Positions 45,598-59,397 of a stretch of 64,000 nt of DNA are shown here, piece after piece (within the stretch, counting starts at the first letter, position 1; the number at the start of each line of letters is the position of its first letter). The notes below the pieces were generated by a model. The model saw only the letters and a program-made list of their open reading frames with translations. It ran no database searches and had not been told where the DNA came from. Origin of the DNA: Myrica gale (taxonomy: Eukaryota; Streptophyta; Magnoliopsida; Fagales; Myricaceae); contig OZ005601.1 of NCBI GenBank assembly GCA_963930655.1, positions 29,946,921-30,010,920 on the forward strand. Reading direction: 5' to 3'. A program made the position numbers and the translations under genes.

Positions 45598-47064
45598 CTT
45601 TCCCGTATGTGTGGGTACATATGAACTTTAGGGGGAAGCTATGCTCAGTGTACATATATGACCTTTGAAGGGATTTCTAAAATCAACTTAAACCCAATCA
45701 GAGCCATTATTGAAGTGTGTTGGATAAAAATGGCTCCTATTTTTAAGGATATCCAAGTAGTTGAGTTATAAGAGGATATAGGATATCTAAGTATTTGAGC
45801 ATATCCGCCATCTGGAATCAGAGGCCACTACTAATCTTCTTTTTTGTTTTGTTTTGGTAAGTTAGCAGATTGATATGTAAAAATTAATCAAACCAGTGTC
45901 TGCCCTGCTACACAGGCTAAGAGCCAGTACAGAGACTGGGATGGGAGAGCCCACTCATAAATATCGTCTAGCCAGGGTCCAGGACACGGGGGCGCATTGA
46001 GCCATTATTAATCTTCTTCAATATGCATGGACTGTCTTTTGCTTCTTACACAGAACAGCTGCTGACATTTACCGGTTGCAATTTCCAACGGACTCCATCA
46101 TGGCACACTCGTCAACATTCAATATTGGGATCATACACAGAAGAAACAAACAGGCTGCCTGCCGCCCAGCTGTCGCCGAAAGAAAAATGATTTCCAGGAA
46201 GAAAAGAAATCATTGCTTCAAATTCAATGAATATAAAGAGCAGGGGTTGTGTTCAGCGGAAATAGTAAGGATTTCCCCGTTGATATGAACGTGGGCATTT
46301 GAAACTATGAATTGATCAACGAGAATGTCACTTATAAAGTTTAGCACCCAGTATGCTTTCCCTTCTGGATTGTCCTAAGCAGGATGGTAATTTGAGACAG
46401 GAATTGAGCAATTCAATGTCTAAGGTCTATCCCAACGACCCTGCCAGAGAGATGGAGATGTCAGATGTGCAGTAAACTGTTTCCATCATTTTGCCGGTAA
46501 AATGCAGCCATTTCTAATGGCTAATATTAGGGTGGCTATTACAGAGCCCTCTGTCAACATTTCCAATCGACAATCACCCAAAACCGTTCATGTTCACAGT
46601 TCATATACTGAGCTAACTAACAAAGCCACTATTATCCCAAAGAAACAAATCAGAGAAAGAAAGCTCATACAGAGAGATATGACAAAGCCTGTCGGCCTAG
46701 ACATGCTACTCAAAATAGTTGAAGATAAAAACGGTTCTTTACAACTTGTGCCATACAACTTAAGCAATGACTACTTCTAAAGACTAATTTAGTGATCATA
46801 ATGTTTATAAGAAGAAGCAAACTAGAATCCTATCCTACTTATAAATACAGCAACCTCTTCCAGAGTTGCCTGTACAAATTCAGGTCATCCCTACCCATAT
46901 TGCCTATTCAGAACAGATGCAAAAATAGACAAATGACAGACACGCTTTAACAACTTGTGCAAAGCAAATATATCCAGGCTCTGGTCTAAAAGATCTGAAT
47001 AACCCATGAAAGAGCACAAGCACTAGTTTTCTGTCTTTTGTACATGTTGCAGCTCGAACGCACA
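45598..47064. other. Intergenic region and SRM1 3' UTR
   Basis: Open frames at 46076-46288 and 46502-46780 (+) have plausible composition but no motif I recognise and no evident splice context, so no gene is called. The last 200 bases are probably the 3' UTR of the MYB gene. Confidence 0.4.
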
Positions 47065-50000
47065 TTACCTATGTGCGGACGTGTGTGGCATTGGATATGC
47101 CATGGGACTCATGTTCATTGGTGCACCAGGAACCACGACACTAGGAACAGGGGCTCTGACCCCATATGCCATATGTGGTCCTGTTGAGAGATTCACTGGG
47201 GTACCAACGGCTGAGACAAGGGATCCTCCTATTGGTTGCCCTATAGTCGGAGTGCCATAAATGCCAACACCTACCGGCCCAGCTGGGGGCTGAGGGGGTT
47301 GTTTGGTTGTTTTGCCAGAGCTACCTCCTGATGAACCCCCATTTGTTTCGCCAGTAATTGGTCCTTGGGGTGCCGAGACGTCACCATTGCCAACACTGGT
47401 AATGTCATGAATGCTCGATCGCCTCCTATCTTTGTTCATTGAGTTCAAACGAATGAAATACTTTTGTGCATGGCTTGCCACTTGTGTAGGTGTTCTTGTC
47501 ACCACAAAGTTCCGAGATATACTTCGCCAATCCCCTTTCCCATATTTGTCCAAACCAAGAAGAAATAACCTGTTTGCCAAAAGATACAGGGGGGAAAAAG
47601 GCTTACTAATTGAAGAAAAATGCACTAACTTATCAACAAATTCCGACATTTAACTTAAAAGTATCTAAATTGTATCAAATATTACTGCAAGAAATCATGG
47701 ATACTATCTGGTCTGCCCGCAATCAGAGGGTTCATGATGGTGTGAAGCCAGATATTTGAAATTTAATCCAAACTATGCATAGGAAATTTAGATAGCACTG
47801 TCACGCTTGGAAGGAGAAAGAGCAGTAACTTCAACTCAGATGGCACCCGCTTCCTGAAAACTAAATTTTGATATTGCCTGCAGCCCCCACTTTGCTGTTG
47901 CAGCTGTGGTTTGAGCTAGAGATCCAATGTTCTAATACAGCAATAATGGATTGAGAGATTTCCGAGACTGACACCCTTCTGGGGAGAGACAAATCGACCT
48001 TACCTGCATGTCATTTGGCCTTAAATTATGCAGATAGGGAGGTTCAGAATTAAGGAGACCCTCTGAATGTGCATGAAGCAGTGTACAGGAAATAAGTTTT
48101 TGAAACCCCTGTAAACAAGGATATTCAGAAGTTGAAGACCTTGCTGCAAGAGCATCCCAACTGGAGATGGTCTTGGGTTTTCCCAGAACGGAAATAAAAT
48201 GGCTCACTCTCTCGTTAAGTGCACTGCTGCTTCACACTTGACTGGATTTATTACCTTGGAATGTAATCCCCAAAATATGTAACTGTGATTGGGTGTATGA
48301 ACCACCATAATAATGTAACCTTGTATGTTGAAACATTTTTCCCAGATAAAAAAAATCTAAGTAAAAAAGGCAACGTGACAGGCTAAAAGAAAAGGAATAA
48401 TCTCCTTCACAAACCCCCCATCCCCCCCCCCACCCCCTACCAAAAAAAAACTGAAGAAAACATGATTAAATCTGAGACCCATCCCAGTCTTGCATAGAGA
48501 GTAAATAATGCACACATGATTAAGCTAAACTCACACCGAATTCCGTATTTTGACGCATATTATATCTGCTCATGATCAAAATTGCCAAAGCAAATGATGA
48601 CTCTTCGACCAATATCCAAACAACATACCCATCAGAGCTTTGTAATCCAATAGTCTGTCTCTAATACCGGAACTTATATCAATTTTCATCATCCTCCTCC
48701 AAGCATATTCTTTTCTCCCATATCATATCAACTTTATCTCTAATCTATTGTCAAATCAACGACTTCCGACACAACATTTATCGATCCTACTCGAAGCTCA
48801 CTAAAACTGAGTTTCTAAAGTAGAGCATTAGACTGATAGTGCCTTTCTCATTCAAGAGAAATATCCTCCTCCCACATGCCTAATAACTAATCCAATACTT
48901 TAACTCCTCTTCTTGCCATAACTTTAGTCATGGCTAAGTTCATCTGTTTATTCTTCAGCCCTGTGCAATCTTCGTCTCCCTAAATACCATTTGATATATT
49001 TACACCCCTCCTCCTTTCCTATCATTCTTTGGAAAGCTCGACAGTCACCTGCCACTGCATCCATTAAAAGTACGCTTAGCTTCCTTGTTGACATACATTT
49101 AATTATGGGAAGTAGCGTTCTACTGCAAACCGAAGAAAGTTAATTGTCTATCAGCTTGATGGATGCACTTCCAAATTGATTTTTCAAACTTTAACATAAG
49201 GGTAAGTCTGTTATGCAACTCCAGTTGGTGCAAAGTTCTAAACCCTTCGCAGGACAACTGATAAGTACAGGAATACGCCAATGAAGAGATGTCTCTGGGA
49301 GAACAGCAACTTAGAAACAGAGAAGAAAAAACTGAAGCCTCTAATGCATAGCACGACAATTTCAGATAGTGTATATTGAAAAAAAAAACAATTACAACAA
49401 AGAAGAACAAACTTCACCACAACAACATTGCTTGAACTGGTTTGAAATCTGTACTATCACATGTAGAGATAATATGCATGGGATTAGCCATTTCAATGGG
49501 ACCAACGCAAGCACAATAGAGAAATCAGAAACACAAGGGTAACATTTCAATATTTTGTTTTGCAATCCCACTAAACTGGCCTTTCAATGGTTTAAAACAC
49601 TCACGTTTTACAATCTCTCTGACAGGTTATGCTGAACGAAGAAACATGGAGAAGACCTACTATACAGCAAGGACACAGAGAGCAATCACCGTAATAGACA
49701 TAGAGGTGTCAAAAAATACTACAAAGTGGTTTGTTAAAAACATAAGACTGCATAATAAGACATGAATTCTAAAGGAGAAAAAAGAGCATATGTCCATTCA
49801 GAGCAAACCATCCCAGGAATTGGCAACATTTCATAGGCTGCTTCAGATCATTGACCTTTAACTATGTAAATACAACTTTTCGTAAGAACAGTTAAAATTG
49901 AGTTTTATGCTTTACCATTCTGATGAGAAAAGGCTTTATTTCAGGCAAAGAGCATTTCCACATCATTGAAGTCATTAGTAGAGGGGGAATTCATCAGGAC

Positions 50001-50893
50001 TAATTCAGATTCGATCCAACCAAAAAGCTGCGACAGCAAACAATGAAGGTACAATATCCATTGATGAAACTATGTACTAATATCAAGGTTAAGTTTAAGC
50101 TGAACACATCCAAAGGCCGAACACAGAATCAATAGTAAGTTAGTAGGGGATTAGCATGGAACACAATAGCACCAGTGTTCCAATTAAAAAAGCTTTGAAG
50201 AAAATCAAATTTACGACGCCAGCTGTCATCACAGAGAGTTTGTTTTGTAAAAGGTATCTCAAGAAAGAGTTGGAACTGTAAAGCAGTATTTGTGTGACAT
50301 ACCATACAGGAATAAACTGATCTCAAAGGCACACCTTTAAGGTGTAAGCACATAGACACTAGAATCATTAAAGTAATGCAACAGGAACCAATATTAACCC
50401 ACAATTTAGATTGTCTCCATGTCCCAACCCGACAAGATACCTTTTGCAGGTGCAACCAAGTGATTTATACAGTGCTACAAAACAAAGAAGTTTATAATGA
50501 ATCGTACCTGTGCTCATCTTCCGTCCAAGCGATCCCCTTACGGCGTTCCTGATCTGACCTTGATGCCTTACTTCCATGATTAGACTCACTGTTATAATGC
50601 CCCGAATGCCCACCCTTCTTACCAGTTCCTTCATCACCGGTGTGGCTCGATGAACCCTCCAAAGACGAATTATATGAAGGCAAAGGCACACACCCAGATT
50701 CAATCTGGTTAACATCGTCCACCAAGAGCTCGTAGTGATGTTTAATCTCTTCTAAGGTTTTCCCCGGTACATCAGCTGCAATTTTCTCCCACCGATCTGA
50801 AGCATCTTCAGGATGAATTGCCAGCGCATTCTCGAATGCCTTATCTTGCTCTCTACTCCATCTGGAGCTACTACCCGCTTCTTCCACAGTCAT
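47065..50893 (-). CDS. SRM1: SRM1/DIVARICATA-type MYB transcription factor
   Basis: Nuclear R-R-type 1R-MYB/SHAQKYF transcription factor; Arabidopsis SRM1 (MYBS-like) links salt stress and ABA synthesis with growth. Two exons, 50508-50893 and 47065-47569, are separated by a 2.9 kb intron and join in frame to 296 residues, close to the 298 of the Arabidopsis protein. The first MYB/SANT repeat (about residues 10-60) has [19 protein letters not shown] and [20 protein letters not shown]. The second (about 122-172) reads [28 protein letters not shown] and [16 protein letters not shown] with the diagnostic SHAQKYF. The intron splits the second repeat at the HR/LF codon, a conserved position. Behind it [15 protein letters not shown] and a Gly/Ser/Pro-rich tail ending PMPHTSAHR are typical of the SRM1 subgroup. 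The start codon gives the family's [13 protein letters not shown] opening. Confidence 0.93.
48420..48437 (+). repeat. C-rich run in the SRM1 intron
   Basis: Runs of C broken by single T and A residues (ccccatccccccccccc). The rest of the 2.9 kb intron (47570-50507) holds no recognisable gene or transposon end. Confidence 0.75.
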
Positions 50894-53800
50894 CTAGCTT
50901 ATTCTAAATCCACTATTTTGGAATATCACCCTCAGGAAGAAGAGAAAAGGAAATTTCCCAAACTGCTGTATAGTCTACGCTAAACCCATCAATAAAGTCA
51001 TGAAATTTCCTGACTTGCTCCTGAAAATTGGATCTCGAATATCTTTATAGTGGCACTCCAATAGCAGGTCTGATGGTAGGCTTAATTATGGGAAGGAGAA
51101 ATGCTAGACTATAGAGGAGGTAAGCGGGAAGAGAAACAAACTGACCCAGAAAACGCCAATTAAACCGAAGCAGAGATCACCTCCAATAAAAACTACAAAA
51201 AGTAGTGAAGTATGTGAAGAATTCAAGGGTGATTTGCTCAACAACTCAAAATTTGGATTCTTGTGAATTGCTGACCTATTGATGAATGAAAAGGCAGCAA
51301 ATCAGTTAGACCATGAGAAATATCTGAAAACCATAAAAATCAAAGACGCAATAAATGGCAGGCTTAACCAAACGTTGGAAAAACTGGAAATTAATGCAAC
51401 GGTGAATTCCTTTGAACGGTAATTGGGCTTTGGATGGTGAAATATGAAAGAGACCACGCAGAAACCAAACAAGGAAGAAAACCCCAGAAGTCCATAATTG
51501 ACGAGAGAGATCATTCAAATTGCAATTCCCTATTCCAACAAAAACAAAGAAGACGCAATTAACCAAGAGCCCTACTGATAATAACAGCTTTAACAGCTTA
51601 GGCCCACAAAATTTATCCTCCAGTCCTCCTTTTAGAACCCCTTGATAGCAAAATCACCACCGACTACACTACGCTCCTCAGTTGCTCATAAGATACACGA
51701 TAAAAATTCCAACTTTTCAGCTCAAAATAGCATTCTCAGAAGCAAATGAACATAATCTAGATTGCCGAAAGAGATAATTCAAAACTGCAACTTTACAGAG
51801 TAGATGGGTGCTATTTAGTCAAATAAAAAAACATAAGTAAGAAGGCCAAACTCTGAGATTATGGATCCTAACGATATTTAAGGTTGCCTTTCTTAAAAAA
51901 AATTTACAAAATATTTCACCAACTCACAATAAAATACACAAATATAATCTCTCTCATCAAATTATAACTATTCACTACAAAAAATATAAAAAACTACATC
52001 TCTTTTTACTTTTTCACTAAACTCAATACTAACACTAAACTCAATACCAAAAATTTTACAATACAAAACATAACCATAGTAAAAGTATCGCCTACTGTTT
52101 TTTCTTTTTAGAAAAGACCAAAACAGTAAAACCTACTGCAAGATTCAGGGTTTTCAACCGTAGGTTAAAAGTACTCGAGTCGGTGCTTCCCGACCCCGTA
52201 TTATCCCCTTTTTTTTTTTTTTGACAAAGCCACCGCAGGACTTTAAAAACAAAAAAGCCACCGCAGAATTGCCCTTGTTGCAGTTTAACGCTCAAAAATA
52301 GTGCATCGAATGACTCCGCAAACCCGTTAGGAGTAAAGGAACAAAATTAACTGAACTTCAAAGTGCTGTACGCACAATAGGGGTTGACAGTTTAACCAAC
52401 AATCAAAACCTTTTCTTTCGTTTTTTTTTTTCTAAACAGATTGCATTAAAGACTACTCCACCCTTTTATCTTTCGTAAAAAGTTAACAGCAAAATAAAGA
52501 TTCGACCTTGAATTCAGAAAGTTCTCTAGCGATTGTCCTACAACAGAGTTTCACAAAAACAGAATATAAAAAAAAACAACACATAATTAGGAGCCTAATA
52601 AGAACAAAATTTAGGAGCATCCAGAACCCAGATAAACCCAAAACAAAGAAAACATAAAAACAAAATAAAGACCATAAAAAACAAGATTAGGAAGTCACGA
52701 AATAGAAGCTTAATTTGGGGGTTGAAAATTTACAAGGGGCAGACAGAGAAATAGTGGGTGACGTTGATAGGTTATCCTGAAAAATCAATATTGGTGCAGA
52801 GGATGGGTAAATTGGTCCCATCCCCACCAACTACTTTGCTACAAATTGGACAGCTGGGATTGAAAAGGCCTAAACCCCAAGTTGCAAAACCCACTGGAAT
52901 CTGCAGAACCCATTAATGTCTGACAGATAGTAGATCAAGAGATAGAGAAACAAATAACAATCTGAATTTCTTTTCGTTTCTTCTGTTTTTTTTTTTCCAA
53001 AAAAACCAAACCAATTAGATGTCTGAAGATGAGATAACTATGCCCAGCTGCAGATAAACAAATTCTTTTTTTTTCTACGTACAGATAAACAAATTCATAG
53101 CAATAAAAGAGAAACAAAAAGCACGTCATGGGTGTATGCGGGTCATTACCTTTTTCCTTATATTTTGCTACAGGACGAGAGAAAATCATGCAGAAGTATC
53201 GATCTTTTTCCGACTGCTGGCGTTGTTTCTTTTTTTTTCTTAGCGACTGCTGGCGTTGAGTTCTAAGACTTGCACAAAAAAGAGTCAAAAGGTTACCTTT
53301 ATATATCAGAAACAACCGAGACAAGCTTGTCACCCAATGATATTGTTAATTTTCTATTTTTTATTCCAGAAACATTTAGTATCTTATCCAATTTTGCTTT
53401 GGATTCGTCGAGTCCGGTACAATTCATACCTTTTTATGATTTTTATCTGAACCTAAAAAGTTTCCATAAACCATTATAGTAATTACCATTGATTGCTTTC
53501 CATTTCCATCTTTGTTTTGGATAGAGTCGACAACAAATATTGAATTTTGAGCAAGTTGCCACGCTCTGTAAGTGCCACCACTTCATCGGACCGTCCAACT
53601 TTACAAGCTTATCAACGGATAAAAAGCACACGATCCACTTTGTGGCATTCAAAAGAGGGGCCGTAACACCTCATAATAAAATATTATTTTCATTAAATTT
53701 CGAGTATATTTAAAATTGAAATCCCTAGCAACCCAATCATATTCATGTTTTAATCAGAATTGTTAAAATTGTGCTCGCCAAACATGACTCAGTGTTCAGT

Positions 53801-55583
53801 TTGGATATTTTTATTTTTAAAGAGGTTTAAACAAAATATTCTACTCAATTGTTTTACCAAAGATTATTTATTTATATTTTAACCCTTAAGTTCGGGTATT
53901 ACATGGCCCATGGTCCTCAATTTGCCACTAATTGTCGACCTGGCCTACAACAGCATTTCTATGACCCAAATGAATTTTAATTCCATTCCCTTAAGTTTTA
54001 TCGCTGTCATTTATAATGAATAGTGGGGTTTTGATGGGGATTCTGCCATTTCAATGCCTTGGCACCGTCATTGATGTTGTGCGGTCTCTTCCGAGGGAAT
54101 CATCTATTAGCACCATCAACCATGTATCGTGTTCTTACTCCTTTTCGTCAGACAAAGTGTTAAGGAACTTAATTTTATATTAAATTAGTCCCCCACAAAT
54201 CCTTGCACGTTGTCAAACAACGTGATTTTTTCTTTCTTTTTTTTTTCTAATCAAGCGTGACATTAGATTGGATCATCAAACATAATCACAGTTCATAATA
54301 CCCTCAAGCTAATCGAGCTAATGTTATTATGTTAACGGAGAAGCCAGCCCAGGAAGCTGTTTGGCCCAGATTTAGAACATTTGGGAAAACTACCAGAGTT
54401 GGGCTTCTAAAAGCTACAACAAAAATACCAGAGTTGCAAATGTTTCATAGTCAGCGGAAGTAAATCGCAGTTTTGAAATTAGGGATGTAAATACAATTGA
54501 CGCATATTTATGGGGCGAACAATGACATTTTCCCTTATTAAAAAGTAAGAAAAGAGAATATTTGATTAAAAAAAAATATTGAAGTTAGTGTGAAACTGGT
54601 TAGAAATTGTGTAAAAAATTTGAGATTTTGATGTATAGTTGTAAAAATTTAAAATTTTTGGAAAATTATTAAAAAGTCGAAAATATTTCATATCCAAAGA
54701 TTACCTCGGTCTCGATCAGAATTTGTTTTCAATTTGAAAAGGAAAGCGTTATCCTGTAAATCCTCAATTTCCATGTATTGAATAAAATCAGCAGATCTAT
54801 ATCTGGATAATGAGTAGACATGTTAAGATGGAGAATGATGAAAGGAAGTAGTGAGCTAACAAAAAAATCAGATGAAAGGAAGTAGTGAGAAATAATGGTG
54901 GAGAAATAGGTAGAGGAATGAGGGAGGAACAGAGCTTCTCTCTTTAAAGATGTGCGAGAGGCTCTAATAATAACAAGATATTCAAAGTGATTGAAGTATA
55001 ATTCTATAATCACGTACGGTCAAGATGGACTGATCATGCATGGTGGCCTCCATCCACTATTTATCTTAGAAAACAAAAGGTCTGACAACTGGGTTAATAG
55101 AGTCCAAATCAAGGGTGAAGAAGAAACAAATTCAAAACGTAGGCCATTGTGTTGCCGTTCTTTGGTTTTTTCGCCGAGCTCCACAACCACAATTCACAAA
55201 CAGCAATTTTTGTTCGTGGAGAGCCGAGGCAGACAAGCGAGCAAACAACATACGAGGCCAATTAAATTAATGCCCCCAGCTTCCTTTCGCCCCTCCTTAA
55301 AAGTCCTCCACATTCACGTTCACGCGTCCTATTCCCACTCCACCTCTACCTTTGCCAGTCAAATTCATTCGACTCTCTCTCTCCCCTTCTGCACAAACCC
55401 AACTAGATCTCCTCTCCGTCTCTCTCGCGCTCTAATCGGGCATTACGAGATCTCACTCACGCACCCAAATCCTGAGTCTTTGAATCATATACATACACCC
55501 GTTTGCAATCTGGATTGCTGCGGAAAGAGATTGCAGCTTATATGTACACATCTCTGTGTAACGTATATAGAATAGAATAGAAA
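50894..55583. other. Divergent intergenic region between SRM1 and the EF-hand gene
   Basis: This 4.7 kb region lies between two genes that are transcribed away from each other. It includes the promoters of both: the SRM1 leader left of about 51.2 kb and a CT-rich 5' UTR of the EF-hand gene from about 55.3 kb. The middle is AT-rich. The open frame at 54991-55575 overlaps the probable leader and lacks motifs; I do not call it. Confidence 0.45.
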
Positions 55584-58500
55584 ATGGGCCAAGTTTCCGT
55601 CATTATATACGTAACCATAGCAGTCCTCCTCCTCCTGCTCATCTCTCAGTCCCCTAAGAAAGCCCCAAACCACCGCCGCCTCAAGCTCCGCTCCAACTTC
55701 ACCTTCTCTCACCCCCGCCACACCCACCACGAGCCCATCCCTTTCGACCCCATTGTCGCCGACCTCGAGCTCCGCCGAGAGGACCGCCAGTGGGAGAAGG
55801 AGTACTTCGAGCACGCACACCCCGAGATCGTTCATCACGACTCTGCGCCGGCTGCCGAGTCCCAGCCCGAGTTGGAGGACTTCATGGACGCCGAGGACTA
55901 CCTCAACGACGAGGAGCGGTTCAACGTGACCAATAGGTTAGTGGTGCTCTTCCCGAGGATTGATGTGGACCCGGCTGATGGATTCGTGACGGAGCAGGAG
56001 TTGACCGAGTGGAACGTGCAGCAGGCGGAGAGGGAAGTGATGCACAGGACGCAGAGGGAGATGGACACTCACGATAAGAATAAAGATGGATTTGTTTCTT
56101 TTGCCGAGTATGAGCCCCCCAGTTGGGTTCAGAATGCAGGTTAATAAAAAGATAAATACAAGTCTTTGCTTTCGTAGACTATTCCTTATGTTCTTTTCTC
56201 TGATGGCTGTTTGAATCATGATATGTTTTCTCATCCTTGTGGTTTGGAATTGTAATTTGTTTTGATCCTCAAATTTGGTCTATGTTTTGGGATTCTTGAT
56301 TTGTGTTGATACCCCCTAATTTTTATTAACATTGGATTTTTAATGACACCACAGGAATTCTTTTCTGATTTCATTCTTATTGTTTGTTCATAACATTCTC
56401 TCAATCTCTCTCTCTCTCACCCCCCCCCCTTCTCTCTCTTTGAAGTGTTCAATTGATTGATCTAGGTATATCTTGTAGGTTTCGTGGGACCTTAATTTCA
56501 CTTGTCTGCTTCCCCTCGGTCATCTACAGTTTAGTGTTGTCATCTGTTTGATCCTTTTTTGCTCCTATGTCATGTATTTTGTTCCCCATCATGACCTCGT
56601 TTCCATGTGGATTTGTCTGTCACTGATTTCTAGCTCATTTACCAGATAATAGTTCTTATGGCTATGATATGGGTTGGTGGAAAGAGGAGCACTTTAATGC
56701 ATCAGATGCAGATGGAGACGGTCTTCTAAATATAACAGAGTTCAACGAGTGAGCTTCTAGTGTTTAGCAAGTCACTGTATTGCAAATAGCTTCTTTATAT
56801 TCCTCAGTTGAATGTAATGCTTTTCCTTGACTTTAATCTTCTTGATTTTCTAGCTTTCTGCACCCAGCGGATACCAAAAACTCAAAACTGCTTCAGTGGT
56901 TGTGCAAGGAGGAAGTCAGGTAAAATGAGTTTATTCTAGTTCCGTTCTGAGTTATAAGTTGTTGCATCATCTTAAACCATATGTGAGTTTGATTATATCA
57001 GCATAATCAAACTCTTCATTCAAGTTTGCAGTTGTGGCATTGTTGCCACAAGCAACTAACAACTTGTTGTCCAACTAATTGAGATCGTTCCCCTCTCTTA
57101 TTGAATTCTTCATAATCTGCTTCTTGAAAGGGACTTGACACCTGAATGCAAGAATCTCATTTGCATTAACTTTCGAGTAAATATTTTGACCAACTTGGTT
57201 GAAATATTTTCTTACTTAGGCTCTCAATTCAATCTGTTTAATGGGAGCTCTTTGATGGTTGGTACTTGAACTTTTAGTTTCTGGCAATTGGTACATTGGT
57301 CTAGTGGCAAATAATGATAGTCAAAGTCATATTACCATGTTTGAAGATATTTAAATGCTTGTTGCACAAGCGATTCTTTCATCTTGCTTTGACTAGTGAC
57401 TTCCTATGTTAAAGTGTATTCTCTTACTATATTGTTTATTGTTTCCTTCATTCCACTCAAATGGGCTTTGATTCTGTTAGAATACTATTGATTTCGCTTG
57501 GCTAATTGTTCATTTTGCCTTTTTGCCTCCTTAGGGAAAGAGATACAGACAAAGATGGCAAGGTTAACTTTAAAGAATTTTTTCATGGGCTCTTTGACAT
57601 GGTGAGAAACTATGATGAAGAAGGTCACAATTCTTCACATGAATTCCATGATTCGACAGAGGGCCCAGCTAGAACACTGTTTGCTCAGCTTGACAAAGAT
57701 GGTGACAGGTACTCCTCAAGCATATATTCCTCTGTAGATTGCTCTATGACTGATGCATACCATCAATTACTTTTGCATTGGGCGTTTTTTTCACAGATAC
57801 TTGTCAGATGTAGAACTGTTACCTGTAATAGGAAAGCTCCACCCATCAGAGCGTTACTATGCAAAACAACAAGCAGATTATATTATATCACAGGTATCAA
57901 TTTGACCGATTACTAGTTAAAGTACTTTGTCTGTAATTTTTCTATTTGTACTTGCTGGATTGTTTGGTTATAAAATATGACTCATCTATGTACTAAAGAC
58001 AGTTTCATCCTACTTCAAAGATTATATCTTTATTATGGTTGAGAGTTTGCATATTTTCTAATATGATTCAGTCTTTTTTATGGATGGGGCCTGTTAACTG
58101 TAAGCGAGTGTGTTTTTTAAATGATGAGGAGACTTGGTTTACCTATTCACTTGTCTTTGATTTGGTTCTCTCGTATCTTGTAATGGATGTTAGTTTCCTA
58201 TCTTAAAAGAAGCGTATCATTCAGAAACTGTTGGCCATATCCATGATTCTGTAATGTAGTGTTTTGGACATCTCTAGCATTCTGATGTCGTGATTTTGAC
58301 TTAAATGCTCTCCTCTTGGCACTGTAGAAAGATGGGTATTGCAAGCTCAAGCATGTATCATGTATGGCTCATGTAAATCATTTTGTTTAGATTATCTAGG
58401 TCTGATTACTCATCAAAAGCAGATTGGCTCGGTCCTAATAACTGTCTCCGGAGCTTAGGCTTTGGTGGAATTTGGATAATGATCTTGCAAGCAGTCACTA

Positions 58501-59397
58501 GAGTATAGAATACTGGACGCGGGATAGAACTTCCCAGTTTGGTGAGTTGTTTTTACAGTTCATACGGAATCTCTTGATCTCTTGTTGGACTAGTCTGTAT
58601 CTCTTCTGGCATGCTGCATAATATGGATCAAAATTGCGAGCCTGTGTGCTCAGAGCTAGTTGGCTTCAGTGGAATTTGCATAATATGTCTGCAATAGAGT
58701 ATGGTATGCCAGAGGAGTCGATATAAGTTTGTATTTTGTGCAGTGCGTGGGGAATCTCTTAATGTCTTGGAGTCTAGGAGATGGCTGGTGTCCTGAGGGA
58801 CCTTTAGGGGGAGCATTCTTTTTCTAGTGTTTCTAGCTAAGAAGGAAGCTCTGATTCGGGAACAACCAGAGGAAAGTGGGTGATTATGCTAATTCTCTTG
58901 TTGGGCTACTGTGTATCCGTCTGGTATGCTGCATAATATGAATCACATTGCAAGCATGACTGCTTACAATTGTTGTATCAGATCAGATAATCTTGTCTTT
59001 GATGTGGTTGGCCCATCGGGTGGGGGGGGGGGGGTTTGAAGAACTTCGTTTTTCAGAGTTGAATTGCTAATGAAACATTGTATAGTTTTATTCATACTGA
59101 AACACAATGATCTGAATATATCCAACCAGGAGAATTTACAAGCAATTTGACTAAATGGAAACTCTTTAATTAATTATTGGATCTAGGCAAAATAGCTTAT
59201 TTTGGGCTAGTATGACTTGATAGTGAGGAAATTTATTGTATTATTGAGGTTTGTGTTTATTTTTGTTGCAGGCAGACGCTGATAAAGATGGCCGTCTAAC
59301 CTTGACAGAGATGGTTGAAAACCCATATGTATTCTACAGCGCTATATTCAATGATGAAGACGAGGAGGACTATGATTACCATGAGGAATTCCGTTGA
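55584..59397 (+). CDS. Six-EF-hand calcium-binding protein (reticulocalbin/CREC type)
   Basis: Secretory-pathway calcium-binding protein of the CREC-like plant family, as Arabidopsis At5g08580. Six exons, 55584-56139, 56646-56748, 56854-56919, 57535-57708, 57797-57893 and 59272-59397, join in frame to 373 residues. A hydrophobic N-terminus (VIIYVTIAVLLLLLI, residues 5-20) is a signal anchor; a basic, His-rich stretch follows. EF-hand loops: DVDPADGFVTEQE (about 127, one residue longer than the canonical loop), DKNKDGFVSFAE (164), DADGDGLLNITE (206), DTDKDGKVNFKE (245), DKDGDRYLSDVE (295, Arg in place of the usual Gly) and DADKDGRLTLTE (334). The C-terminus is very acidic (FNDEDEEDYDYHEEFR) but lacks HDEL. 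Introns 2, 4 and others cut within or next to loops. A 13-base G run lies in intron 5. It lies in opposite orientation to SRM1, with which it is loosely linked in Arabidopsis. Confidence 0.93.
59022..59034 (+). repeat. Poly-G run in EF-hand gene intron 5
   Basis: Thirteen consecutive G residues within intron 57894-59271. Confidence 0.8.

Noticed and set aside
45890-46010. Possible SINE-like or Au-type remnant (ctgccctgctacacaggc)
   Set aside because: No tail or target duplication; similarity to any family was only impressionistic.
46076-46288. Plus-strand open frame starting MQFPTDSIMAHSSTF
   Set aside because: Short, basic, no known domain, and not joined to anything by clear splice sites.
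46502-46780. Plus-strand open frame of 92 codons (ends LLKIVEDKNGSLQLVPYN)
   Set aside because: Composition is plausible, but no motif, splice partner or promoter was recognised; length is within chance for this AT content.
51880-52090. AT-rich block suspected to be a MITE
   Set aside because: No terminal inverted repeats or second copy in the window could be shown.
54991-55575. Plus-strand open frame of 194 codons before the EF-hand gene
   Set aside because: It runs through the CT-rich probable leader of the EF-hand gene and has low-complexity Ser/His content without motifs.
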